A stretch of DNA of 64,000 nt, taken from the NCBI RefSeq assembly GCF_023278565.1, contig NC_064681.1, forward strand, positions 4,464,001-4,528,000, read 5' to 3'. The notes under the pieces were generated by a model that searched no databases, was not told the origin of the DNA, and saw only the letters and a list, made by a program, of their open reading frames with translations. The DNA is from Colletotrichum lupini. Lineage: Eukaryota > Ascomycota > Sordariomycetes > Glomerellales > Glomerellaceae. Position numbers and translations under genes: made by a program. This document shows positions 47,881 to 58,960 of the stretch, piece after piece; positions within the stretch are counted from its first letter, which is position 1; each line of letters opens with the position of its first letter.

Positions 47881-48352
47881 ATGCAGTTCTCTACCGTGAC
47901 CGCCATGATGACTTTCATCCTCGCTACCGCGACTGGGTACGCTATCCCTATTCTCTTCTGCCCATTCGTACCTCCTTCTCTTCTTCTATTGTTTTACGAC
48001 AGGGCGCATGAAATACAAATTTCCAGAAGTTTGTGGCTAACAGATCATCAATTAGTGTCACCGCCAAGCATCACACCCAGCTTCATTGCATTACTGCCTC
48101 TGGAAGTGGCCAGTTCATCTTCGCATTCCCCGTAAGCTCTTGACTCCAGACCAAGGCCCGGTGCTCGAAACACAGAAACTGACAGCGAATTAGAACGATG
48201 CTGTGACCAACAAGGTCTGCCCCGGTTTCTGCTCCGACTGCACGCTCGGCGACAGCGATGGTCACCGTGTCTGCAACTCCCCCTCCAAGCAGATGGACGG
48301 CGATGGCTTCTCGGACGCCTGCATTGCTGCCGGTGCTATGGGTAGCGAGTAA
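47881..48352 (+). CDS. Small secreted cysteine-rich protein, 96 aa (effector candidate)
   Basis: Exons 47881-47936, 48056-48131 and 48194-48352, separated by GT..AG introns of 119 and 62 nt, join in frame to 96 aa. Residues 1-22 (MQFSTVTAMMTFILATATG VTA) form a signal peptide that is completed across intron 1, which supports the splice model. The mature part of about 74 aa has six cysteines, four of them in CPGFCSDCTLG and HRVCNS, and ends in AGAMGSE. No known domain. Without splicing, the frame runs into intron sequence and loses all but one cysteine. It lies 409 bp from the RIP-mutated copy 2 and 1 kb upstream of the transporter that hosts copy 3, a typical setting for effectors. Function unknown. 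Confidence 0.75.
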
Positions 48353-49381
48353 GGAGCTTGATTAAGGTAGCTTAGATCAGCCGTATGTTTTGTAGCCAAG
48401 CCTTTCAGTCTCAAATCACTGCTCGAATGAGATGAGCTAAATTGAACCTGTTACCCGAGATGCGTGAATTAATATACCACACTTGAATAGACTTCAGTTG
48501 TTTGTTTTAACGCTCCACCTCTTGTATTTGTGCAATTGTGGACCCCTATACGTCATACGGCTCTTCGTTGCTGAGATCACGACTGCTTCATTCCTATAAT
48601 ATTTGCCGGTTTAGTCTTCAGCCTCTGTGGACTCTTTGTAAGAGAAAGCGCCCAAACCAGGCAAGATCGGGCAATTTACAGTACAGAATAGACTTAAGAG
48701 ATCCTTACCAAGATGCCCTATCAATAGTTCCCAATTGAGCTTCTATAATCTTGGCTATTTCCCTTTGGGCCACAGCAAAGTAGTGAACCCTGCCCAAACT
48801 TTAAAGAGGTGTTTAAATATACTATCTTTGGCTCAGAAAGCAAACTCGTAGCCTATAATGAGCTTGGTATGGAGACTGTGGGCAGATGCTTAGGGCCTTG
48901 GATGCAGAGTCTGGGGTCTTAAACTTACTGTAGAATCTCTTCTAACCAAGAGTTACGTTTCTGCACGGAAAGAAAATACCAACTGCCGCGTACCCGCTCG
49001 CGCAATGTTACACAGGATGGCATCATCCCCAACAACCCCGGTAAGACGTCTAAACGATATTCAAAGGAAAGGTCGTCGTCCAACCACAACTTGCAGATAT
49101 AAAGACCAGATAAGCTATCGGGAAAAAAACTACATCCTCTTTATTGCCGAGCCATTTTGCCATGGGTGCGCGAGTCTGGATCCTCATCGGGAGAACCCCG
49201 ACCCACGGTCGCTGGTGATGTGCTCCGATGCGGTGTTGACGACTTTACCAGAGCATCATCTGTCTGAGGTTTCGTCGAACGTCGCAACGATAGATACTCC
49301 TTGGTAAAGGATGTTGCTTTGGTATCGATAGTTCCTTCCGGTACTGTTGCAAGTCCAAATCCGACTTCAGACTCATACGCC
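48353..49381. other. Intergenic region upstream of the retrotransposon-hosting transporter
   Basis: About 1 kb of normal composition. Small frames (48538-48738, 49005-49307) are not convincing. It should contain the promoter and 5' UTR of the MFS gene. Confidence 0.45.
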
Positions 49382-52300
49382 ATGTCAACTCCGTCGATTC
49401 GCCGTTGGTACCACTGGTTTGCACCTACCGATAGCCCAGAGGAGAGGAAACTGATCCTCAAACTCGACTTTCTCATCGTACCATATGCTTTGTATGTCTC
49501 GATGTTTCTGCATGGTCCCTTCGACAAGACTGATCATACATCCGCAGCATCATCTACTGGGTCAAGTACATCGACCAGATCAATATCAGCAAGCGATCCT
49601 TCAAGACAAAATTTGAAGGTTTTCCATTGCAGCTAACAACAATATAGACAATGCCTACGTTTCTGGAATGGCCGATGAGCTCGGCTTCCACGGCAATGAG
49701 CTCGTCCAATTCCAGACCATCTTCGTCGTGGGCAACGTAGTCGGTCTTTTGCCGTTTATCTACCTGTTTCCAAGAGTTCCGATGCATGTGCTTGTTCCGA
49801 CCCTAGATCTGGGTTGGGGCCTGTTCACCCTGCTGCAGTATCGTGCTCAGAGCTACGCGGAAATAATGGCATATCGATTCATGGTGGCCATCTTCGAAGT
49901 AAATTTTCTCTTTTACCTCGGCCGTCTTGGATTAAAGCTAACTGTCGGATTAGAAGTCTAATTCGACCGCGGCATACAGCCAACTGCGCAGGGGCCAATT
50001 AGGGGCCCTATTTACGATTATCGTAGCCAGCCCAACCTACGGTTAGAACCTCCTTTTTATACTTATTACGCAAATATTCAAATAGTTTAATTAATCTCTT
50101 CGTTAACTACGGTTTAAACTAACTACCCTATAATAGGGATACTAATACTAATTAGTAATTAAATTTTACTATTATAAATTAGTAAAGTATCTCGCTACGT
50201 AAAAGAGATAACCTCTTAATACCGTACGGGATAAGAGATTCGTACTAATTAACCTTATAGAAATAAATAAAAAAAGAAGCGATTCTTAAATACCGCACGG
50301 AATCGAGTAATTATAGCCCTTTATTACTTACGAGAGGTTAACGTCTATTATATTAAACTATATTAATTAATAGAACTACTTAAGTAACTAGTTTTTCGCC
50401 GTCACCCCGAGCAGCTTTTTTACTAAATAACTTTTCTATAGCCGGCCTATAATTAGAAATTAACTAGTTAAATTAGTAAAAAGAAATACTAATACGACGA
50501 CTACTTACCTAATTAATTAGTATAATAAATAAGCTTAATAATATATTATAAAAGAGCACTACGCGATTAAAAAAAGGGATCTTTAAATATAAATATTCTT
50601 ACTTAGTAACAAAGGTAACCCTATAGGAGTTATTAAGCTAAAAGATTTATAATATATAAAAAAGTCTATTACTACGGAGATTTTATAAGTACGACCTTAA
50701 GCCCGCAATCTAAACGACTTCCTCATAGCTCCCTTAACTACCCCCCGGGTATTATTTAGGAATATAATATAGGGGACGGTTTAATAAAAGAAGAGGGGAT
50801 TTAGAGGTCTAAATAGTATTAAGTTAAGAGTATTACGGATCTCGGAAATTAACTTAGGAAGAAGGCGGCTACCCTAAAATAATTTTATAACCTCTTATTA
50901 AAGTTATTATTAGCCTAAAAAAAGGCTAAAAAGATAAGGATCTAAGGGGAAAAAAAAAAATCCTCTAGAGGGCCGCTAAAGGGCTTCTTTTTATATTAGC
51001 TCCTAGTACGAGATTACTAATTTTAAGAAATTAACTAAGTAATAAAAAGGATCGCTAATAAGCGATAATTACCTAACCGTAATTAAGCTACGAAAAAGAC
51101 TATTTAAAACATATAAAATAGGGTACTAAGAGGCTATAAAAAACACGACTTTTAAAATATTTAACCCCACTACGTATAAGTAATAAATAAGTATTTTTAA
51201 TAAGTCTTTAAAATCTACGATTTTATAAAAAAGAGGGCTTAATTTCGTTAACCGTACTTAACGGCCTATATAGTTCTTAATAGCTTATATAGCTCTTTTA
51301 CGAGCTACCCAGTATTTATTTTTAACTATTCTTATAGAATACCGCCCTAAAAGAGATAGGTTAAGAAAAGAAGCTATTTAGAAATTATAAAGAGCACGAG
51401 GCTTAGGAAGCTAAAAATATATAAAATAGTAGAAATCGGTAATTAATAAAGATCCCGAGACTAATTACTATATCTTTTTATAATAATATAAACGTTTACT
51501 ACTATTATTATTAAAAAGAACTACTAAAACCTACCCTTTTATACTAAATAAAAAGGAGGATCTAAGTAAGTATAATAATTAGTAATCTAAAAAAGTAGTA
51601 GTAATTACTAAAAATAATAAAAACGAGAGTAGTAGCGAGATAGCGAGAAAAAATAGGAATCTCTTAGACCTTAATAAATTCGTTAAGTAATAAAAGCACG
51701 GATTTATTATAACTAGCGCGCGGATTAAATATATCCTTATTAAAATTAAATACACTAGTGACTATTAATACGGGTATAAGCTAGAGCACGACCCTTAGTA
51801 AGTTAAAATAAAAAAGAAGAGGATAAAACCCGATCTTAAATAGAATCCTAATCTTTTATAAGTAAGTAAATATTAACCCGGACTATTAGGGGACGTAAAT
51901 ATATAAAATCGCAAATTAGCTTAACGGTAAGTAAATTAACACGGTATTAATCTATTTAACTAAGGTTTATAAGAAAAAAGGGCTATAGGGGTAACCCCTA
52001 TTCTACGAGATCGTAAACGACCTTAATTACTAATTAGATAAATAGTTCGCGAGCGCAAGCCTAAGAATTATAAAAGTAATTAATAGATTCCTTTACGGGC
52101 GAGGGGTATTACTAGCGTAACTATAATTATAAGAGCTATATAAAATACTAATAATAATAATTATAGAGGAGGAATTCGTACTATAGAACTAAGCATAGGT
52201 CGATAGAGTATATAATCGTTTTTATAAATTTAAAAAAAGGGTAAACGACCCAGATTTCCTCCCTATAATTACTAATAGAAATTTATTATTATAAAAGGAT

Positions 52301-55300
52301 ATACTAAGGTAAAATATAGTATTAGAAGTACGATAATCGATAATTTTACCTATTTCGATCTATAACTCGTTACCGCTATTAATACGAAATTCGGCGCCGA
52401 TTAGCTAATAAAAAAAAAAGTAGACGACCCGAAGTTACTAATAATACGTAGCGACGCAGGGATCGTATATAAATACTAAAAGTCTAGCGGTAAATACGAG
52501 GCAATTTATAGACCTTAAAAAGATCTTCTTAAAAAAGAAATTATACTCTAGGGGAAAGTACGAGGTCTTATAAAAAACCCTAATAATATTTTATAATTGT
52601 TATAAAAAAGTCGGAATTAGGGAATATTAGTACTATTTAGTAATTAATATTATACTTATAGGTAAAGCCTCTAATTATTATTATAAAGTAGTACGTAATC
52701 TCAATTAAAATAACTTTTTTAGTATAATTAACGTAATCCGAAGCCGCTTTAAGACCTATAATAAGAACCTAGAGCTCCTATCTAAGCTATAAGCGATTTC
52801 TTTTATATTTATAACTAGGATAATAAAAGGTAAATCGTAAGTAAAGATCTTTAAAGGGCTTATTAATCGAATCGATAAGCTAGTAAAAACCTAGCTAAAT
52901 AAGGGGATAAACGAGCGAAAGGTTAGATATTTTTATATTATAATCTAGCGTATATTAAAAATAAAAATAACCCTATACTAAGTACCCGAAGACTACGAGA
53001 CGCTCTATTTAAGGCTAAGATCTAGCTTTAATATTAAAATAAGAATACTACGCTAAACTTATTTCTAAGCGTACGACGGCCCTTATTAATAATATTAAGT
53101 CGATTAAATATATAATAAGAAAAGAAAAGAGGCTAGATATAATAATTGCTAATAAAGAGGCCTAGATTTATTAAATAGATAGAGATTTAACTTATAAGTA
53201 GGGTAATAAAAGAAGTAATATTATATTTATAAAAAAGATAAATATTAGTTAAGTAACTACTCCGAAAAAGAGCGTACTAAATCGTACGAATAGTATAAAA
53301 AGTCGAGGGTAGTAAATAGTAAAACTAGCCCTCGTTAGTTTAATTAATTCCTTATTATATATAAGGGCAGATCTAGGGGCACGGAACTTAGCGATAGTAG
53401 CTAAAGTAGTAGCTTAAAGCATATACCCCCCATAAGAGATTCGGAAAATAAAGAAGATCTTACCCCCTATACTAACGAATTAGATTATAATAAAATCGAC
53501 GAGGTTAACTACTCTTTTTTTGCCCCGTTAGGCTTTAGAAAATATACGAAGCTAAATAAATAGAGGGTAGTAAAAGCTCTTAATAAACAGGCTTTTATTT
53601 ATAAATAGTAAAAGAAGTTCCCTTAGATAACGGATATAAAGGCGGCTAAAAAGGTAAATTTAATAAGGCCGAAGCCTATTTTCTTAACGATTAAAAAGAA
53701 GACGCTATCTTTTTTAATATCTAAAGAAAAGGAATATAGTACTAAGCAAATCTAAGGGCAGCTAGAGGGGTCCTTTTTATACTACCTAAATCCCTTATAT
53801 ACTAAGCTTATATAAGCATTTTACGTAAGCAAAAGGTACGGCCTAAATAATTTCTATAGGATTATCCTAAACACTAGGGCATCGTAATAGTTAATTAGAA
53901 AAAAAGGGTAATTCTAAGTACTATAAAAGATCGCGCTAATAACGCTTAATATATTAATAGCGGGTATTATAAGGATTAGTTTCGGCCTAAGTAAGGAAAT
54001 CGTTACCCTAAGTATAATAGAAATAAAAACGTACTTCGGAATAATAACTTTTTATATTTTACCTATTAATACCCCATTTCTCTTATATTTAAAAAATATA
54101 GATCGACTAGGTATTATATTTAATAATACGAAGAACAAAATCTCTAGCGGTAAGTACTTTAAAATAGTTAAATAACGATAGGGGTATACGTTTATAAAGC
54201 TTACTAACGACACGAAGTTAATTAATTACTTAATAAAAAGTGAGCTTAGAAGACTATACCGGAGATTTGGGTACCCGTCGGTTACGAGGCTATATAACCT
54301 CTTAAAGTAATTAAATAATAATAATATCGAAATAGGGGCGCTAAAGTAGTTAATAAAAGTATATTACTAATACTAAATAAATACGCAAAGCCCACGCAAA
54401 TTTAAATTTAAATTACGTAATAAGCTTAACTTTAACTAAGAAATCGTCGTTAATATTTTCTATTTAAATAGTCGGCTAGTATTATATATAATCGACGTAG
54501 CTATATCTTTCTAAGTAGGGTAATTCTTCTAGGATCTATAAGTAAAAATAGTATAGGTAGCCCTACGAAAAAGCTAGATCGATATATATTAAGGACCGCT
54601 AGATAGTATTAGAACCGACGCTAATACTAGCTTTAAGTTAGTAAAATTTAGAGATAATACGACGGCCTATAGTATATAACTAAAAGTCGTACCCGTTAAA
54701 GCGCACTATAATATTAAAAAAGTAAAAAGGGCATACTAGTAGTTAAAAAGGGCGTTTATAATTATTAAAAAGGAAAATCCGGATTTTATTAACGACGAAT
54801 GCCTCTAGATAGTACTTAAATACTATAACGATACTATAGGGCCTAACGGACTTATACTAACGCTATTAGTATTTAGAGCATATTTAAAAATAACCTTAGC
54901 CTTATTACTATTACTAGGTATAAGCTAACGAGCCTAAGTAATTAAAAAAGTAATACGGGCACTACGTAAAATAAGTATAAAAAGGTAAGTTAACGAGGTA
55001 ATTACTATGCGCAATAGGCCTAATATAAAGGATAATTTAAATATATTACTAAATTCGGATATATAAGTATAGTACGAAATTACTTAATAATAGGCTAGGC
55101 TATATAAATTAATTTCCGTTAATAAGCGCTCTTATATAATTACGAGGGATTATAACTAGCTACTCGAAATATTAATTATAGTAGTTAGACCGTACTATAT
55201 AGATCCTAACGAAGTAATTTCTAACTTATAAAAAGAAGAAGAGCTAGGGGAAACTATATAACCCGCGGTAGAGGTATAGGAAATTATCCTTAACAAAATC

Positions 55301-58300
55301 GTTATAATAGTATTAATAAATAATAAGGAAAAGGAAATTACTAAAAGGGCACTAATATTATTAATAAAACGTCGTAGAAGACTACGGTAATAAGCCCTAA
55401 CGTAGTAATTTATTATTAGTAGCGAGGTAATTAATACTTTTTATATAATAAAAGAGAAAGCTAATTTCGAGCTAGCGGTTAAACTATATAAAAAAGGCAT
55501 AATTATAACTACTAAAAAGCCGTATAAGGGATTAGATCTTATTAAAATAAATACTCTTCGTAATCGAGGGGTCTATCGATTTATCCTATATAACCTAAAA
55601 AAATATATAAACCTCCGTATATTTAAATTATAAATAGTTTATAAAATTAAAAAGAAAAGAATACCCTAGCTATATAAGAAGTCTAGATACGTAATTTAGG
55701 GGTACAATAACGTTAAAAAAGTAACGCTACTTATATAATCGCTTACTATATAGCGCTATAGCTAACGATTAATAATAGTACTAATAGTATCGTTACGGAA
55801 AAAGGGATATAAGATTTAGAGCCATAATATTACCTAGGCCTATACCTAATCGGCCATAGGGCTTATAAGGAAAATCCTAGCCTATTTACCAAAAAAAATA
55901 GCTAGTAAGTACTTAAAAAGTACGATTATTAAAGTATTTAAGCTATTATATAGGCTCGCAAAATCGGGCACTTATTAATAAGCTACCTACTACGATTTCT
56001 ATATTAATTAACTATTAATAATTACTTTTACGTACGACCCGTACTTACTAATTGCGGAGTATAAAAGTAACTAATTTAAGATCGTTAGAATATAAACTAA
56101 CGATATATTAAGCCTATCCAATATTAACTTTATAAAAAAGGAGGATAAGGAGCTTTAAAAAGCGGGCTTCGTAATAAAACTAAAAAAGGTCTTTATAATA
56201 AATACCCCCCTAGTATTTAATAGCGGGATTCTTATAATTAAAAAGGAAACTATTATTTTTTAATAAAAGGGGTAGGGCGAGAAGATTAACCTCGTTAACC
56301 CGAACGTAATTAATATTAAAAAGCGGTATAAGGCTAAGCTTATGCGAAGGGTATATATTATAAGTATTTATTAGCCCGAGGCGACTTTTAACTATACTAG
56401 AGTAACGTAAGTTATAAATCTAACTAAATAAAACGTCGAGGTACTTAATAAGCGGCTTAAGTAATAATAAACGAATCTCGATCGAGGTCTCGTTTACTAC
56501 CTAATTAACCTTACGATTAATAAGCTCTACGTCTTTGTTAATAAGTTATTTATAAATAATAACGACCTTACTTCGTAATTAAGGTATATTATTATCCTAG
56601 CTAACGAGAGTATAAGTAAGAGCGAATTTACTATATACGGCAATATAATCTATTACTCGTTAACTAAAAATAAGCGGGTAACGAGAAGTATATTAGCGTT
56701 AGAGGTTTATAGTATAGTTAACGGCGTTAACCTCTCTTATATAATTTTAATAATACTAAAGAAGATTACTAATTAAATTAGCCTTTTACCTATTCTAATA
56801 GTTATTTATACTAATTCTTACTCGCTATATAAATACCTTATTAAATTAAGAACGATAAAAAAAAAGAGGCTTATAATAAATATTATAGCTCTTAAGTAAT
56901 TGTATAAAAAGTACGAAATACTCGAGATCTGTTAGATTAATAATAAAAATAACTTCGTAAACGCTTTTATAAAAGTAGTACTTAATAAGGGATTAGAGTA
57001 ATTCGTAAGTAGTAGAAAAGTTATTATATAAATAGAGGAATAAGTTATATAAAAAGAGTAAAGAAAAGGGGGAAAAGGAGATAACTTAGTAAACGGGCCC
57101 GAGGTCGAATTATACCTCTAATTATAATAATTAAATTAATAAAAAAAAGAGAAAGTTAGTATTAGATTAGAAGTCTAATTTAACTACGGTATATAACTAA
57201 CTATATAGGGGCTAATTAGGGGCCCTATTTACGATTATCGTAGCTAGCCTAACTTATAGTTAGAACCTCCTTTTTATACTTATTACGCAGATATTCAGAT
57301 AGTTCAATTAATCTCTTTGTTAACTACGGTTCGAACTAACTACCCTGTAATAGGGATACTAACACTAACATACAGAGCAGGCCTCGTACTTCCCAGGAGT
57401 TCACTTCGTCCTCGGTTCATGGTATCGAAGCGACGAGATCGGCCGCAGAGGCGGCATCTTCTATATCGGTCTTACGCTTGGCACCTTGACAGCATCCTTA
57501 CTGCAAGCCGCAGCAGTGACATACCTCGACGGGACCCACGGCCTAGCCGGCTGGCGCTGGCTCTTCATCATCAACGCAATCATCACACTACCTCTCGCGG
57601 TAATCGGATACTTTGTCTGGCCCGGAACACCTGCAAAGCCAAACAAGCTGCTCATGAAGGAGTCCGAACTCGAGCTGGCACGTTCGCGTCTGGAAAAGGC
57701 TGGCGCATCAGTCAAGAGCACACCCTTCTCCTTGAACCTTTTGAAACGAGTCTTTACGAACTGGCGATTTTACGTCTTGATCATCTGGAATATTCTCTTC
57801 TTCAACACCAGTGCAAACAGCGCGGCGTTCTTGCTGTGGATCAAGAGTCTCGGCAGATACAGCACAGCTCAGATGAATAACCTGGCCGCGCTCAGCCCCG
57901 GGCTGGGAATCTTCTTCGTTCTGTTCATCAACTTTAGCGCAGACTTGTGGATTGGGCGCCCTGCTGCAATCACTCTGGCGTCAGCGATCAACTTCTCGGG
58001 ACTGGTCATATTGGCCATCTGGAACGTGCCGGAAGCCGCAAAGTGGTATGCATTTAGCACCACATACTCTGCGGTTGCGGTCTCCTCGGTGCTGTACGGA
58101 TGGGCCAACATCATCCTCAAACACAACATTGAGGAGCGGGCTTTGACATTGATCCTCATGACGGCCATCGCCACATCTACAAACGCGTGGATTCCGCTGT
58201 TTGTGTACCCAACCGTCGAAGCCCCAAGGTTTCCCAAGGGCTATGTGTACTCTGCCGTCATGGTTGTGTTGCTGGTTATCATGACGCAGGTTGTGAGGCT

Positions 58301-58495
58301 TTTGCTAGGTTCTCATGGGTAAGCTCGCTTGATCATGAGCAGTGGAAGGCCTTGAGCTAACTTTTTGCTAGGGAAAAGAGGATACGCAAAGCTCAGCACA
58401 GTGATAGTACTGCGGTTTCTGGTGACGAGCAGCCATCAACGAGCTACCAGACGTCTGACCAGAAGGAGCCTACGCCTATAGTTGCGGCAGTCTAA
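49382..58495 (+). CDS. MFS transporter (allantoate/pantothenate permease type) with a retrotransposon in intron 3
   Basis: Exons 49382-49491, 49548-49588, 49648-49898, 57381-58318 and 58372-58495 join in frame to 487 aa, a normal length for fungal anion:cation symporters of the Dal5/Seo1/Liz1 group. Blocks seen: RWYHWFAPTDSPEERKLI-type N-terminus, YWVKYIDQIN then NNAYVSGM in helix 1-2, FEASYFPGVHFVLGSWY across the interrupted intron, and GWRWLFIINAIITLPLAV. The substrate (a carboxylate, amide or vitamin) is not determinable. Intron 2 (49589-49647) appears to be a GC-AG intron: donor GCAAGC is the only choice giving the family motif. Intron 3 (49899-57380) was originally about 55 bp and now contains the whole 7.4-kb copy 3. 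All exons are open and free of RIP changes. Whether the giant intron is spliced is unknown. The true start could lie upstream only if another exon exists. Confidence 0.85.
49943..50147 (+). repeat. 5' LTR, family A copy 3
   Basis: 205 bp, starting TGTCGGATTAGAAG. The outer half keeps GCATACAGCCAACTGCGCAG while the inner half is RIP-mutated. Confidence 0.95.
53800..57030 (+). pseudogene. Remnant copia pol region, copy 3
   Basis: Approximate limits, colinear with the pol region of copy 2: protease about 53820-54160, integrase about 54240-54920, reverse transcriptase about 55520-56230, RNase H about 56440-57010. Stops occur in every frame; it cannot be translated. Confidence 0.75.
57160..57364 (+). 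repeat. 3' LTR, family A copy 3
   Basis: 205 bp. The outer part is unmutated (ACGCAGATATTCAGATAGTT, CCTGTAATAGGGATACTAACA) and ends in TACTAAC-A, which is also a perfect branch-point consensus 17 nt before the host acceptor AG. Confidence 0.95.
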
Positions 58496-58960
58496 TTGTG
58501 CGGTGATGAAGTGCTCAAAGTAAAGGGGCAGCAGAAGTGGAAACTACCAGCAATTTGTACTCCATGGGAAGCTGGTACTCGTCGACTACAGTAGCGATGA
58601 CGGTGGCGCCTTGGTGGCATTCCCGTATGAGAATAGTCTCTTCGTAACCAAAGGCCGTCGATAGTTGCAAAACATCAACGATTCGAATTGAGTAGCGCAA
58701 GTAGTACGTCTTTTCCTTAATATGTGGCGTGAAATCTGAGCGAGAGAATGTCTGAATGTCTTTGGATGGTGGTGGTGATGACACGAGGCCACATCGATGC
58801 TTGCACATTAAACATGAACACTGCCTCATGATCTGAAAAAAGAGTCAATTTGAGATATTCTTCTAGCTTTCATCAATTCATCGCAGATTACAGTCCTCTA
58901 CCGCGACCCATCCTCTACCGCGACCCATCCTCTACCGCGACCCATCCTCTCACAAGCGAC
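58496..58960. other. Convergent intergenic region with 17-bp tandem repeat
   Basis: Separates the convergent transporter and dehydrogenase genes. It contains a three-copy 17-bp repeat at its right end (58894-58950). A 104-aa minus-strand frame at 58515-58829 has no recognisable features. Confidence 0.5.
58894..58950. repeat. 17-bp tandem repeat, 3.3 copies
   Basis: The unit TCCTCTACCGCGACCCA is repeated perfectly at 58894, 58911 and 58928, followed by a partial copy. It ends about 10 bp from the stop codon of the dehydrogenase, thus in its 3' UTR. Minisatellite from slippage is the simple explanation. Confidence 0.9.

Larger units (their letters stand above)
49943..57364 (+). mobile_element. 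Ty1/copia LTR retrotransposon family A, copy 3, inside a host intron
   Basis: 7422 bp with 205-bp LTRs, ends TGTCGG..ACTAACA (TG..CA termini intact) and perfect 5-bp duplication ctaac (49938-49942 and 57365-57369). It is in the same orientation as the host transporter gene. RIP-mutated like copies 1 and 2. The segment 51361-52011 is nearly identical to copy 1 (14384-15034), more so than the flanking parts of the element. Confidence 0.95.

Noticed and set aside
49382..49961. Transporter regarded as disrupted pseudogene
   Set aside because: The exons on both sides of copy 3 join in frame once the insertion is placed inside the intron; no coding base is lost.
57317..57880. 187-aa plus-strand frame beginning in the LTR
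   Set aside because: It starts in the 3' LTR and runs out of frame with the transporter exon, which carries all the family motifs.
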